Assembly (NCBI GenBank): GCA_940671915.1
Contig: CALNVZ010000174.1
Coordinates: forward strand, 15,880,306 to 15,944,305
Direction: 5' to 3'
Length of the DNA stretch: 64,000 nucleotides
From: Paracentrotus lividus
Lineage: Eukaryota > Echinodermata > Echinoidea > Camarodonta > Echinidae
The translations under genes and the position numbers were made by a program. Below the pieces are notes generated by a model. The model ran no database searches and was not told the origin of the DNA. It worked only from the letters and a program-made list of their open reading frames with translations. Position 1 is the stretch's first letter. Every line of letters begins with the position of its first letter. Below, piece by piece: positions 26,878 to 39,599 of the stretch.

Positions 26878-26918
26878 CCAAAGAGGAGGATTCCATGTTG
26901 TGTCGTACGGGACATTTA
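26878..26918 (-). repeat. Copy of a dispersed TGTCGTACGGGAC repeat
   Basis: Contains TGTCGTACGGGACATTTAGA and a GACAACATTT tail. Its reverse complement aligns with 52636-52674, which shares the AAATGTTGTC block, the GTCCCGTACGACA core and CATGGAA. Related copies are at 27010-27080 and 35014-35090. Confidence 0.65.
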
Positions 26919-27009
26919 GACAACATTTCATCGCTTTTCACCGTGAAAAGAAGAATATTTGTGTGACTGATGGCTCTAGTTGAGAAGTAACAAAAGGGGA
27001 GGGATATAA

Positions 27010-27080
27010 GAGAGATAAAAAATAGTACTGTGTCATGAGGGACAAACAGTAAAAACAGAAGTAACAAAAACATGGAATTA
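27010..27080 (+). repeat. Diverged copy of the dispersed TGTCGTACGGGAC repeat
   Basis: Reads AAAATAGTACTGTGTCATGA followed by GGGACAAACAG and AACAAAAACATGGAAT. It aligns along its length with 35014-35075, which has the intact TCGTACGGGAC core. Confidence 0.55.
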
Positions 27081-27879
27081 CACAAAGAGAGCCAGATGGG
27101 CATTGACAGATATAATTTCACATAGACTTAATATCCTTCTGATATTCAAAAGATGACCTGAAAATCTACAAACCAGAGCTACACTTCAGTGTGGCTTTAT
27201 TGATGAGCATGAAGCGCAGTCTGCAATTCAAAGAGAGATATATATTCTTGGATTGATATTAATATCTGATTCTAGAGTAATCTTTCTCCTAAAATGTGTG
27301 GGCTGTACATGGAGTCTAATAATTTGTTATGTATTCAGTACGGTATTGGTGAGCTTTGATTGATAATCAAAATGTATGTTAATGTGAAACTCGCCCAGGC
27401 ATTTAAAATATACCAGCATGTCATGCATGTAATAAATGAATTTGAAAACAAATATTAGCTTCCTAGCATTCATAATGTAGATTTAATTTCAGTTAAGGTA
27501 CGATAAACATAAACAAATAATATGTCAATAATAAAAGTGGAGTATGGGCTTCGTAATCAAATTATATTTGAAGCCGGACAGGCCTAAAATCAGATAGTTT
27601 TCAACAGGGAATAGCCTAAATGACATTGTGGATCCAAACAAACAATGGATTTTGAATAGCATGCCATCTCAATTCATCACTGCTGTATCCCGATACGTAA
27701 TCAATTACCTATCATTTTCACCATTGTCATTAAAGATGTTTTCATCTTGTACCCCTTACAAAAAGCTCATTTAACTGAAATTGAATCCCCACCCCACTTC
27801 CGCCCTTTTCTCTATTTAAAAAAAAAAAAGAAGCTGTGACAGGGCCTTGAACATCAAGAAGCTAATTCTATTTGACTCG

Positions 27880-28010
27880 CGTTTCAAATGCTAATGGCCT
27901 TTTAGCTGCGAGATACGGCCCCACCGGGTGCCCCCTGAATAATGAATTTTCATTTACAAGATGTTCCTTATGTCACGGTAATTTCTCCCTTTTTCTAGGC
28001 GATGGAATAT
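27880..28010. promoter_or_regulatory. Candidate intronic regulatory stretch
   Basis: Balanced, non-repetitive block with ATGCTAATGG (octamer-like), CTGAATAATGAATTTTCATTTA and TATGTCACGGTAATT. No coding potential. Only composition and motif density support it. Confidence 0.18.
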
Positions 28011-29104
28011 TGATAGCGTGGGAGGAGTAAAGCTTATGAGATAGATGGATGGAGGCTAGAAGTAACCTTAGCTCACCCTATCTTTCTACCGGTAGAAAGT
28101 TGCGGTAGATGCAGTAGATGCGTTGGGGGAAGTATGATTAAAGGAAGTATTTATGGCATGAACATGATGTGATGGAAGACCAGCCGTGTGTATAAACAGA
28201 AATTGGGATATAAAATATCTTTTAAAAATAACATTTGTTACAATACTTGTATGCTTACCTACCCCTTCGAGAAAGTTGCAGTGTATGTAGTGGTGAGGGA
28301 GCATGATCAAAGAATGTATTTACAACATCAGAAATGCTGCTATTTTTTTTGGTAGCAGAAATATATGTATAATTAAGAAAGCGATAATGGTTCATGTATA
28401 CTGCAAGTTTTTACAAAGTTCTATTTCGTATCAGAAAAAAATAAGACAAAAAATATGTGAATTAAAATATAATGATTTCCCCTGAAACTTCTTGAAGCAT
28501 TTATCTTACATTTCTTAAAAATTTAATGTTCAGTTAAAAAACAAAAAGGAATTTTCAAAAGTGTAGAATGATGATTTAACAAGTTTTAACAGGTGTCATG
28601 TCGCCAAGTAATGTTTTATATTGTTTGTCTGCAAAATGAAAAGTTAAAGGATTTCTCTTCCCCAATTTTCCCAATTTATTTTAGTCTAACATTTTCTTAG
28701 TTATCATTAGATATTTTGGGTAGATTTGATAGAAGCCATGGGAGTTAATTATCGGTAATTACTATTTTGTAGAACATTGGCAAACTGAAACACAGCTGTT
28801 ACAACATTTTTATTTCAAAACTGCAGCCAACAACCCCAAAAATTGAGGTGTAAATTGATAGAGGTGATATACCCTGATACAGTAAATTGTATTTGATGAA
28901 AGCAGGATATGCAGTTATTATTCATTATCATCTCCATATAATGCTGATGGGTAAATAGCCTGTTTTGATGAGGGAGGGAAAACGCATATGATTGATTAAT
29001 ATCTAATACATTTACGACCTATACACATAATGGGAAAAGGTAATTCTCATCAGCAATAATTACAGCTAATTTTACTCTAGAGTAAAGGCGGTCGGCACTC
29101 TTTC

Positions 29105-29637
29105 ATTTTTTTATGGACAGAATTTAGAAAGGGGAGAAGGACAGGAGGAGGAAGGGGATGGAGGGAAGATAAAATGAAGACAGGGAAACAGAGAAGGAGG
29201 AACAGGAGGGGAGATTGGAAGAAAGGAAAATGAAGTAGGTTGGAGGGAAGGTGGAAGGAAGAGAGGGAAACGGAGGGAAGGAAGTGTGAGTGATTTAGAA
29301 AAGGGAGGAACAGGGAAGGGAAGGGAGAGAGAGAGGGAGGAGAGGAATGGATGGAATGAAGGAAGGGGAGGGAAGGAAGGGGAGGGACAAAGAGAGGGAG
29401 AGGGAAGAAGGACCAATGGGAAGAGATAGAGAGGACAGAGTAGCAACGGGGTAGTGAAAAGAAAGGAGGAACGGGATATGGGAAGGGAGGAAAGGGATAG
29501 AGGGGAAGGAGAGATGGAGGGAGGAAGGGAAAGGAAGTGATATAAAGAGAGGGAGAGAAGTGGGAGGGGGGCAATATCATAGAGGGGATGGAACGGATAA
29601 CAAGGAAGGGAAATGATAAAAGAGGGGAGGAGTAATG
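29105..29637. repeat. Long GGA/GAA polypurine tract (about 530 bp)
   Basis: Almost pure A/G strand made of GGAAGGGGAGG- and GAGAGGGAG-type blocks. The two long minus-strand frames across it (up to 195 codons) encode only Ser/Pro/Leu/Phe low complexity and are not genes. Tracts of this kind can form triplex structures. Confidence 0.9.
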
Positions 29638-31197
29638 CTTCATTCGCGTTCATACACATTTTGTTGTTATTGTTGTTTTTAGTTTTATGGGCTGTCATTC
29701 ATAATATAAATATTTACCTTGAAATTAGTTAGTATTATATGAAATTTTGTCCAACAGAATTCTGGTCTTATAAACTTTAAACCTTCCCCAAATTTGGTGA
29801 AAGGAAAGGGTGAAATTGTGCATGGGAAAAAGTGATAAGTGATGTCATAATTGTAAGTGTGCTGTATAAGGCGTCCATCTATTAAGAAACGTTTCTGCGG
29901 TTTTCAATAATATCATATTGCAACCGCTGTATATTGAGCAGGATTGTTCTTTCCAAAGCCATGCAAATAAATGACAATAAAAAGGTTTTGGGATCTTTCA
30001 ATGGAAGGGCATCAAAAGTTCAAATACTGACAAATTTAATTTTCTCTCATCTTTGTATTACTCCCTCTGGGCTAGATGAAATAATTTGTCAAAAAATAAA
30101 TAAATAGATGCAACTGGATTAAAAACACCAATGAATTATTAAACAGCATGACAATTCATCTCTAACCACACATTGAATTTCATTTGATAAACCAGCCATG
30201 CATGAAGTGTCATGACACAAGAGTCTAATCATAACATCATTTAAATTGATCCGATTGAAAGAATTAAACATTTATAGAGGTCAAATGAAAGTCAAAAAGT
30301 GCTGCTTTTGTGTAATTTACAAGATTATTAATGGCCAACTCTTTAATTTTAAAATATATACAGCTCCATGAAATGGTTCTAGTTTGATATAATACTATAA
30401 TGATGGAGGCCTGGCTGAGATAATAACAGATGTGCAATAAATTATTGTCTTTCCTTATAATTGCATTTGGATAGCATGCTTCAATTTGGTAATTTTCCAT
30501 GACAGACAATTTGTTACGTACATCTATAACTTAGTCTAAAATTCTGTTATTACATGACATTTAAGCATGATGAATTATCAATAACTTTTGGCAAGAATTA
30601 TGAAAAATCTTTTCTTTTTTTCTTCTCTTCAGTTTTCATAGAATGTTTTTCAAGGATATATGAGACTGGTAACTGATATGCATTGAATTGAATTGCTCTC
30701 ATCCTTCTACATTTGCTCTCTTCAGAAATGTATTTTGTCTGTGTGGTATCTTGTGTCTGCTAATTCAATGACACTTAGCCCTACGGATCTTCTTTCAAAA
30801 GATGCATTACACAATTACGTCACAACTCCGATCCATATTTTTCCTGTTTACAAGAATCGTTTGTAAGTTTTAAATTCTCTATCCGCTGTTTAGGAGACGA
30901 CATGGGCTTTTCAAATGCATTTAGCATGATCTTTTTTGTCCCCCGTGGAAATGAGCTTAACTTATTTTTCAACATGAAACATTCACTTTCATGTTTTTGA
31001 AATTTATTGCTTCCATTTGCCTGAGAGATGTTCTCTATAAATTTTTACTTCAGTTGGTTGGCATTTCACATTTGAATGATGTGATAATGTTAAAGGATCA
31101 ATAATTTGCTTTTACATTGCCAAGGGAAATCAGTTTTTTAATTTTTTATTCCTGGTTCAATGTTTATGTTTGATGATGTCAACGTCACAAGTTTAGT

Positions 31198-31430
31198 AAG
31201 TCCTCTCTCTCTCTCTCTCTCTCTCTCCATCTTTCTCAAATGTTTCCTTTCTTTTCTGCCTGTCCCACTCATCTCCCCCTCTCTCTCTTTCTCTTTTCCA
31301 TTATCTTTCAACTCCCTCACACTGAACATTATTTTGTCTCTCTGTCACTCTTGTTATCACTCCCTTTCTCTTACACACTCACACTTTCTAAAAACACTCT
31401 ATTCCTTATGTATCTTCTCTATCTCTCCAT
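31198..31430. repeat. CT-rich tract
   Basis: Starts with a pure CT dinucleotide run at about 31203-31228, followed by imperfect TCTTTC/CTCTCC blocks. Frames across it are low complexity. Confidence 0.85.
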
Positions 31431-32704
31431 TTTTGTTTTGATTCAGCTAGCTGTTTATATATTCTGCCTCAATTTCTCTGTACTCCCTATTTACCCTTAC
31501 AATACTCTTAGTCTATCTTTCACTGTTCAAAAAGATTGCTTTTGAAATTTTGAAAGGCCCCAAAAGGTGTCATCTACAATTATTTGCATCCATGGCTACC
31601 ATTCGTTGATGTAATTAAAACTAACAGCAATCTGTCAATATTAGATCCCTCAGAATCTAAGTCTCGTCAATATCATTTTAATCTTTCAACTCATTGAATT
31701 TTCCATCTCAACAAAACCAATGATTATTTCACGAAGCAGCTTTGTGTTCCCAAATTGGTAATTAATTATTTACGAGAAGAGTTGGAATGTACAGTAACTG
31801 TGGTGTGGCTGATGAGATATTCAATGGACCAAGAAATTATTCATTAAATTTTCATTTTTTTTCTGATAGGAGGGGCGTTAAATAATGCAGTAACTTAAAC
31901 AAAATGTAGAAATAGCTGCATTGTGAAATATTGGCAGGTTGTAATTGGATTTGGTAGGCTAGGAATTTTTAATATCTATCTTGCGGGACCTCTTTCTTTC
32001 TGTTCAAAGGAAATAAAATGAATGAATAAAGAAATATATGCAACACTATTTTGCTTTGTACAAGAATTCAAAGCCATGTCCAAGGATTCCAAGTATATAA
32101 TAGTTTTCTTGTAACTCATTTAAATTTCATGAATATAACATTGAAGCATGAAGATTGTGTGAGTTTTATGAAATGTATTGAACAAAACACACAGTTCTGA
32201 ATCATATATATCAGTGTAATTGAATTATTGCCACTTGATGTGTTTGGTCTTCTCTTGTCACTCTATTGAATGTTATGTAACTGACAGACTACCAGAGAAT
32301 ATAAAGTAAAACATAAATAACTGAATACAAATTTAATTTAACCCTTTATGTAACCCTTCATGTGACATACATGCTTCTTAGTACAAGAGTGGACATGCCA
32401 CACATGTCAAACTACTCAAACAATCGCTATATAATGAGGAAAAGATATAGCTGCAGGTGCACTATAGATTTGTGCAATAATAGAAACGTTATGAAAAAAA
32501 AGGTTGGCTCACCTTGAAACATATATGTTACTAGAATCATGGCAAAACCTGTCTTTCCCTCCCGAAACATTATCTACTTAATTTTCTTTGCATAGCATTA
32601 ATGTGGTTTGCATATACTTGTGGTTGTACATGATTCTTCATATGCCGCAATTCATCTTCTTGCGAGGAGCAAAAACAATTTATTTTTAGAAACAGACTGA
32701 TAGC

Positions 32705-34005
32705 ACCATCGTTGAAATTGAAATTAAAACTGAAATTGAAATTGAAACTAAAATTGAAATTGAAATTTTATTCACCACTTTCATAAAAAAAACATTCATA
32801 AAAACATACAAATCAAGATATATAGAATATTTCATACAAAGTATAATATTACATATATGCGAGAACATCAATAAGAAAAGTGGAAGGATCATCGAGAAGT
32901 TACAAGAACTTATAAATTGATGATCCTGAAATTACATAATTAAAAACAAAACAAGACGATAAACAAAATACAACTGGGGGAATCTAGTAAAAAGTATAAC
33001 ATGAGTATAATTGATTTTATATATCAATATTACACATTCTGCATTAAGTGGGTTTTTAGATGTCTTTTAAAGCTTTGAAGAGTATTAATTGCACTGTTTG
33101 ATATTTATAGGTAATTTATTCCAGATAATGGGACTCTTGCATAAAAATATATTGTTAGAAAAGGAATAATGACCATAAATTGCACGAGTATCAGCTGAAA
33201 TTCTAGTATTATATCGATGTATATCTGTGTTCGTTTGAAAAATATTGCAAAAATTGTTGGGTATTAGGTTGTTATAATAGGAATACATAAAAACCCATAG
33301 TTGAAAATCATGAAGTTATGAAATTGGAAGTATATTTAATTTTAAGAAAAGAGGTCTGGTATGACTTAAAAAGAGTTTGTGGCATATTATACGAACTGCC
33401 CTCTTTTGTCGAAGAAATATGTGATTCAGTAAATCTTGTTTGCAAAATCCTCAAATAATATTACAGTATGATATGTAAGGTAAAGTCAATGAATTATGCA
33501 ATATAAGAAGAATATTTTGAGGTAAGATGTCTTTAAGTTTACTCATTATTCGTATTGTTTTGGAAACTTAACGTAATACATCATAAACATGAGACTTCCA
33601 TTTCAAATATTTATCTATACTAATTCCTAAAAATTGTGTAGTATTTGCATGTTGAATTATATTGCCATTCATGTATATTTTAACCTCCTTCTCACTGGCT
33701 TTCAGAGAATTGAACACCATCACATGGGTCTTTTCATAATTAAGTTGTAATTTATTTGCTTCAGCCCAATTGCTAACCTTTGTTAGTTCACAATTAAAAT
33801 TTTGAGTAAGACATTCCACATCACTGTGTTTATAAAATACATTTGTGTCATCAGCAAATAATAAACAATTTAAAAGCGGAAATACTAAGTTCAAGTCGTT
33901 AATGTAAATTAAAAATAGGATTGGACCCAAAATCGATCCCTGTGGGACACCACACGAGACAGTTTGTAGGTTTGAGTTTTGAGAATTGAAATTGAAATTG
34001 AAAAT
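32705..34005 (-). mobile_element. 5'-truncated LINE (non-LTR retrotransposon) remnant
   Basis: Minus-strand remnant of a reverse transcriptase gene plus 3' tail. The coding part runs from 34008 down to a stop at 33030-33032. It shows CGVPQGSILGP (domain 4 of the non-LTR RT), LLFADDT (catalytic FADD box), a KLQLNYEKTHVMVF segment and a terminal IWNKLPINIK-type end. Three stops in the same frame interrupt it: after YDVLR near 33568, in place of a Trp codon before GFCKQ, and after LPIS. One frameshift follows near 33092. A TTTCAA-type microsatellite tail occupies about 32710-32771, and similar TTTCAAT units lie at the 5' break near 33985-34003. The endonuclease half is missing, so it is immobile. 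The clade (CR1/Jockey-like) is a guess. Confidence 0.88.
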
Positions 34006-34008
34006 CAT
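33030..34008 (-). pseudogene. Reverse transcriptase fragment of the LINE, inactivated
   Basis: The reading frame stays continuous for about 300 codons if three stop codons are read through, so decay has been mostly by substitution. This part covers the palm domain from the CGVPQGS motif through FADDT to the thumb and C-terminal region. Everything N-terminal of it (endonuclease, fingers) is lost at the 5' truncation. No intact protein can be made. Confidence 0.88.
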
Positions 34009-35013
34009 AGCCTTTAATTCTTGTGGTTATGCAGTACATAAATTTTTGGATATCAATCTCTTATGATGATGATGAAATACTTAATATCATTTTTACAGCC
34101 ATTATACTTCCAATTATACGAAGCATAGTATGAATGTGACCACAGGGACTAGTTAATGAAACACAACAATCAATTTCTTTTTATTGAACAGATGATCACG
34201 AAGGTCCTTTTGGATTTTCTTGTTTGTTTTTTTTTTCTTTTTTTTTCTTTTAAATTAAGTTTGGTCGTTCAATCTTTTTCTTTTTTTTTATCATTAAACT
34301 TTATCATGGTGTATGTGCAAATTTTTCTTCAGTATTTCAATCATGTTTGCAAATCATGAGCTTGCACATCATAATCGCTCTGAGCTCCTTGTTTTTTTCA
34401 ACAAAAAAGTAATCCCCCAAAAAATTCAATAAACCATTTCAGGATGGGGCTTTATGTAGATAAGAAAAAAAAATTGTTGGTGTCCTTTATGTCTTTCTAT
34501 AATGTCTCTCTACCTTCATAGTACAGTATACAGAAAAAATAGTTGTTTTAAATTCACTTTCCCAGTTGAACGGCCTACCTGTTCAATATTGGTTCATCTG
34601 TAAGTGGCTTATTTGTCATATAGGATTTAAATTGTCACCATGTTGTGACAAGCCTAAGCCTTGTTATATTTAGATTTTAAATGTCGTTCACTTGTATGTG
34701 ACCCACACAATAGAGAGGTGACTGCCCACTACATAAAAAACAAGATGTATAAATCCAACCGGTATAATACTCCAGTCATACTAGACGAGAAAGGCACTAA
34801 TATATGTTTGTGATATGGCACTTATTAAGTTTGTGGTTTAAGTCCTTTACGGCAATTCCATGCTATGTTGTACAACATTTTGACAACAAATTATATCTTT
34901 TTGACATAAAAACAAAGAATATATGTGTGATTGACAATGATCCTCAAGAAGTCCTAAAGACAGTATGTAAACCAAGACTTAACTTGACTCGATTACACAT
35001 CCATTACAATTGA

Positions 35014-35090
35014 AATGAAAAATAGTACTGTGTCGTACGGGACACAAAATAACAGAAAAAAACAAAAGCATGGAATCGCCCATTTACAGG
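35014..35090 (+). repeat. Copy of the dispersed TGTCGTACGGGAC repeat
   Basis: Contains AAAAATAGTACTGTGTCGTA, the rest of the core (CGGGACAC) and then AAAAGCATGGAATCGCCCAT. The CATGGAATCGCCCATTT block is identical to the one at 52667-52683. Confidence 0.7.
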
Positions 35091-36355
35091 AAATGCTGGT
35101 CATTAGATTCAGTTGTGATTTTAGCACATTAAGTGCACACTCTCCACGTCCTAGGGATCATTTCAGCTTGGGGAACACAATTTAGAGCATGTGCTTATCC
35201 GACAACTACAAAGATTGCCATTCTATAATGGGTACCCATTTACATGTGGGTGGAGAGAAGCAATTTAGATAAATACCTTGCTTAAGTGCTGGTGCCAGGA
35301 AATAAAACCATGACTTTTGCATCCCCAGTCAAGTGATTAGAACGCCCCTTTTTAAAGTTTTTTCGCCCAAATTCACACAATTTTCATGATTTCTGGATGC
35401 TACTGAGCGGCATCTGATCTGGAATGGTACATGTTTTCATTTCCCAGAATGCAACAGTTTGATCATGTTATAATGTATTCACACTTTATTGATTCCAAAG
35501 TCATCCACATCTTACAACTTTCATACCATAATTCCCTTGTAATATCATAGCTTTCTATGGATTAATCCAGCACATAGTGTGTTTTAGGTGAGCTCATCCA
35601 CATGCTTGGTTAGTCTCTATTGAGACATGTGACTGGGTCATTAGTGAGTTTCTACGGCAGCCTATAATGCAATATATACCTTCCAAGGCTGATAAGCCGA
35701 TATCGTCTTTATCTTATTACAAATTGCTAAGTGATTTTCAGCTTCATGCTTGTACGATTTTGACACCAATTGACCTGGTTTTGAAGTGGTCCTACATAAC
35801 GTGAATAGTTAAATTGGATTAGGAAGGTGATATTTACATTGAGTTTGGATATTGAGTGTCTATCAAAACTGCATCCTTAAATTGAGTTTCCATCATGAGT
35901 GTGATACTTTATTATCTTTCCTTGGGGAATTTGTCTTCAAAACAAGTTATTAACCTCTATAAATATTTTAGAGTAAGTTTTAAGGTTATGATATGGACTT
36001 CAAAAGGGAGACATTCTATTGTGTTGTTTGCATATTTATAGTAATATTTTTGTAATTATCAATTGGTTTGCTGAAAGGTCCTTTCCTGGGCTGTATTTAA
36101 GTATTTAAGTTACAAACAACCTTATGAATGACTGGTGACCAGTTCTTATGCTACATATGAGTAAGCATGAGACAAGTTTGGCACCCAAGAACATGTTCCA
36201 GTCGTTCGTAAAGTCTTTTGTAACTTTAAGAACAACTTGGTGAAACACCCCCTGATAGATGTCTAATAATTAAAAACAGTCAAAATGAAGGAAAATACTG
36301 GCTTAACTCTTCAAATGCATTTCTTTCCCCTTTTGTCTTTAATTTGTGTGAATAG

Positions 36356-36704
36356 GGGTTTGAACCACGTGGCACCACGATCAGCGAGCGATCTATCGCC
36401 TGGAGTAACATGATGAACCAGACTGGGGCAGGTCTACCCCTCTCGACGCACCCTGTTAAGCTTGGTGGCAGACCCCCTGCGGACGTTGTCCAAGAACCCC
36501 CTGGGTTTCCCCACACTGGCCTAACCAGACCCCCAAACCCTTCTGTATCCAGTGATCAGAACCAGTCACAATGGGTGGATGATGATTCGTCTTCAAGCTA
36601 CGATGATGAATTGAAAGGGGTAGAAGATGGGGGAGAACTTTCATGGAATGGGGGCAATCTTGCACCTCCCACTACCACGATAGGACCACTGTGTGGTACA
36701 CCTA
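36356..36704 (+). CDS. Dispatched, second visible exon (first extracellular loop)
   Basis: Exon of 349 bases between an AATAG acceptor (36355) and a GTAAGT donor (36705). It opens with GFEPRGTTISERSIAWSNM, the strongly conserved family motif right after TM1. The exon encodes 116 codons plus one base, which pairs with the two bases opening the next exon to give Lys. After the conserved start it becomes Pro/Gly-, Ser- and Asp-rich (QWVDDDSSSSYDDE), typical of the poorly conserved part of the large extracellular loop 1. Translation is clean, with no stops or shifts, unlike part of the terminal exon. The other frames here are shadows. Confidence 0.88.
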
Positions 36705-37559
36705 GTAAGTAATTCATCTCTCATTTCTTTAATATAAACAACTTTATTTGTATTAAACCAAGAAAATAGAATATCTGTCTTGACTGGACAAGGGACTTAA
36801 TAATGCCAAAACGAGTTGTTGTTTTCTATACTACTTTAATCCTTTTTTTCTTGCTCAGATTGTTCACAAAAGATCTCAATATTTCCTTGATTTTTTTTAA
36901 CAAACAGTGTTTTTCAATTTTTCAAAATCGGTGGTTTTAATGATAACAAATTTTTAACCCCTTGAGGACTGAGCCCGGATATATTTGGGCTGAGGTCTAT
37001 GGGAAATGCGTGTAATACCCAAATCAGCTCGTCCCCAACAGGTTAAAATTTGATGTTCTTTATTATGGATTAAATTATCTATCATAAAATCAATCAGTCA
37101 CATTTACTAACCAAATGCAAAATCCTCAATTAATATTTTTTATTTCCACCTTGCTTTCTTCAAATTTTCATTTCTTGGATACCACTCTACGAGAAACATA
37201 GACTCGTTTGGTTCAATGCCATTGGCAAGGAAACCGATATGTCAAATCTTCTGCGCTATTGAACTCGCAGTAATTGAGATACCTGCAAATTTACACTTAC
37301 AAAAAGTAAAGTAATTAAAAATGACATTTTATACTTGTTTGTCATCTGCAGTAGTTATTAATGATGTTGACTTTTAGATTTTAGTGACGTCTTTTGCAAG
37401 TGCCAAAGTGTCGATGAAAATGCTAGTTTTGCTTTTGACCGGAGGTTGTGGCAAGTGTGTCCTTGAGCTTGAAAGAAAAAGGACAACAACATGGTCTGAA
37501 GCCTGGCCAGGTGATTCCATATCTCTCAGGAGATAGACAATGAAATATTGAAAGACACA

Positions 37560-38060
37560 TATATTTGACTGGATACAGAGAGAGATTGAGAGAGAGGAGA
37601 AAGAGATAGTGTAGTAGTTTGTGTATGAGAGAGTAAGAGAGAGAGAGAGAGAGAGAGAGAGAATAGGGAAGGTTGGATGGGTGACAGATATTCAAAGAGG
37701 GAGAAAGGAAAAGAGATGGCGGTTCGAGGAGAGGGGGGTGGTGTAGTGAAAAGAGAAAGGTGATGAAATAGAGAGAAGGGGGTTAAGTGGGTATAGAGAC
37801 ATTCAGAATGGGGAGGGGTTAACTTAGAGGAGAGAGAAAGAAGAGAAAGAGAGAGAGAAGGGGGGGGGAAAGATGGTTGGTTGAAGGGAAAGACATAGAG
37901 GGAGCTGGTAAAGGTGAGAGAAATGAAGGAGGAACACCAGCCAGAGAGAGAGAGAGGGAAACAGATAGAGGAAAACAGGAGCAGAGAGACAGATAGAGTA
38001 ATATGACAGAGATAAAGATGAAGAGCAGGAGAGAAAAGAAAAAGGAGACGAATAGACACA
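37560..38060. repeat. GA-rich polypurine tract (about 500 bp)
   Basis: GAGAGAGA core at about 37637-37662, surrounded by AGAGGGAGAAAGG-type blocks on the + strand. The several minus-strand frames of 80-186 codons over it are Ser/Leu/Phe low complexity and are not genes. Confidence 0.9.
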
Positions 38061-39599
38061 AAAAATGAATAACCCGTCATTATCAATTACCTGGGTTATA
38101 TGATTGACCAAGGAGGTACTCTGATTTGTCTACAATCTTTCTAGATGCAGTTGCTATAGCAATAAGAATTTCCCCTTGATTTTTAATTTAGCAGTAAGGT
38201 GAAAGTGTAATTGAGAGCGTCTTCTATTAGTATTACTACTTATTTTTCTTATGAGTTGTGGTAGTCTCTGTTTCCTATTTTGTCGACACATTTCTTTTTC
38301 ATTTTTTCTTTCTTTTGGTGTTTTGTATTTGCCTTTTGTGAAAGTTTTTATTTTCTCAACCTCCAAAAAGAGATAAAAAAGTATTAGATTCTAAAAAATT
38401 GATTTTCCTTTACATTATCAAACACTCCCATAATATGCTTTAATCGACAGCACTGAAATTCTGTATTACGTGCTTATAACATATAGTCTCAATTTATTAT
38501 AGTTGAGTTAGATTTAGGTCAAGCAAATATAGATTTAGGTATGAGTTTTGATAAAAGATTAACCAAATGCAAAATTTGCTGTTTGTTGTATTTGAATATG
38601 TGCCGTATGGTGCCGAATCTAGATGTTAGTGCGTGAGAAATGACGCACATGGTCCTATAGGTAGTTCAAGGACAGCAGGAAATCTATTATCAATTCACAA
38701 ATAAGGCGATTAATATTGAATTGTTACACCTTTTTCTTGTTAGAAACTACTTAAAATACATTTGAGATTGAATACAGAAATATACTTTTAAAGAATGTGA
38801 TATGTTGGGCTGTTATTACAAAATATGAGTCTACATTTGGAGGAAATATGGAAAGTAACAACAATCTAATTTAAAGATTATTCTTTTTAATTTTATTTTT
38901 GGATGGTAATTTGTATTATGGAAATGCAATTTTACATGCAATTGTTACACGGTATGCTTGTTAGAAACTGTTTAAAAATACCAGGAACATAAACATAGGC
39001 AAACAAGGAAGGTTTTAATGAAAAAAAAGAGGAAAATGATTTATAATAAAAAAGGATGAAAGATGATGATTGTGGTATTGATAATAATAATAATAATAAT
39101 AATGGTGATAAGCATGATATGTAAAAGTTAGAATTCTAATTTCTTCTGCAATGTATATCTTTTTGTGATTCAATTACCTATTAATAATCAAACAAGTACA
39201 TGTAATAGGAATAAAAGTAACATTATTGAAACGTTTGATACTAATTTTCCCCCAAATATTATTGGATAATATTAATATGTTCTGCACAATGGGGAAACAC
39301 CACTTCATTTTCGAACATAGAAGTATCATACCACAGTACCCCATTAAGACATCACATAACCATATGCTATCTTATCATATTTTAAGCCTCTGTAAAGGGT
39401 TGAGAAAAAAACCCTTCCGATATGAATGGATTCAAATGTAATTGATTGGACAAGTTAATGTTGATCTCCAGGCAATTTGCTATATTTTTATGTAACATGC
39501 CAGATAGCATCCTTCATCACCACTTGCAGATCATTCAGCCTTCAATTTAAATTCAAAAACTCCAAGCTTGTCTGATCGCTCCTGGAAAATGGGTCATCG

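Larger units (their letters stand above)
7604..36355 (+). other. Giant Dispatched intron (about 28.7 kb)
   Basis: Bounded by GTAAGT at 7604 and an AATAG acceptor at 36355; both flanking exons are phase 0 here. It contains no recognisable host coding exon. Repeats, mobile elements and candidate regulatory stretches are listed separately. Stretches without an entry (about 17.1-19.9 kb, 20.6-24.6 kb, 28.0-29.1 kb, 29.6-31.1 kb, 31.5-32.7 kb and 34.0-36.3 kb apart from the short repeat near 35.0 kb) show only AT-rich, non-repetitive-looking DNA with short mononucleotide runs. Confidence 0.8.

Noticed and set aside
29077..29698. Minus-strand open frames of 188 and 195 codons
   Set aside because: They lie wholly in a polypurine tract, encode only Ser/Pro/Leu/Phe low complexity in two frames at once, and have no splice or start context.
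37526..38111. Minus-strand frames up to 186 codons
   Set aside because: By-products of a GA-rich tract; several frames are open because purine runs lack stop codons on the opposite strand.
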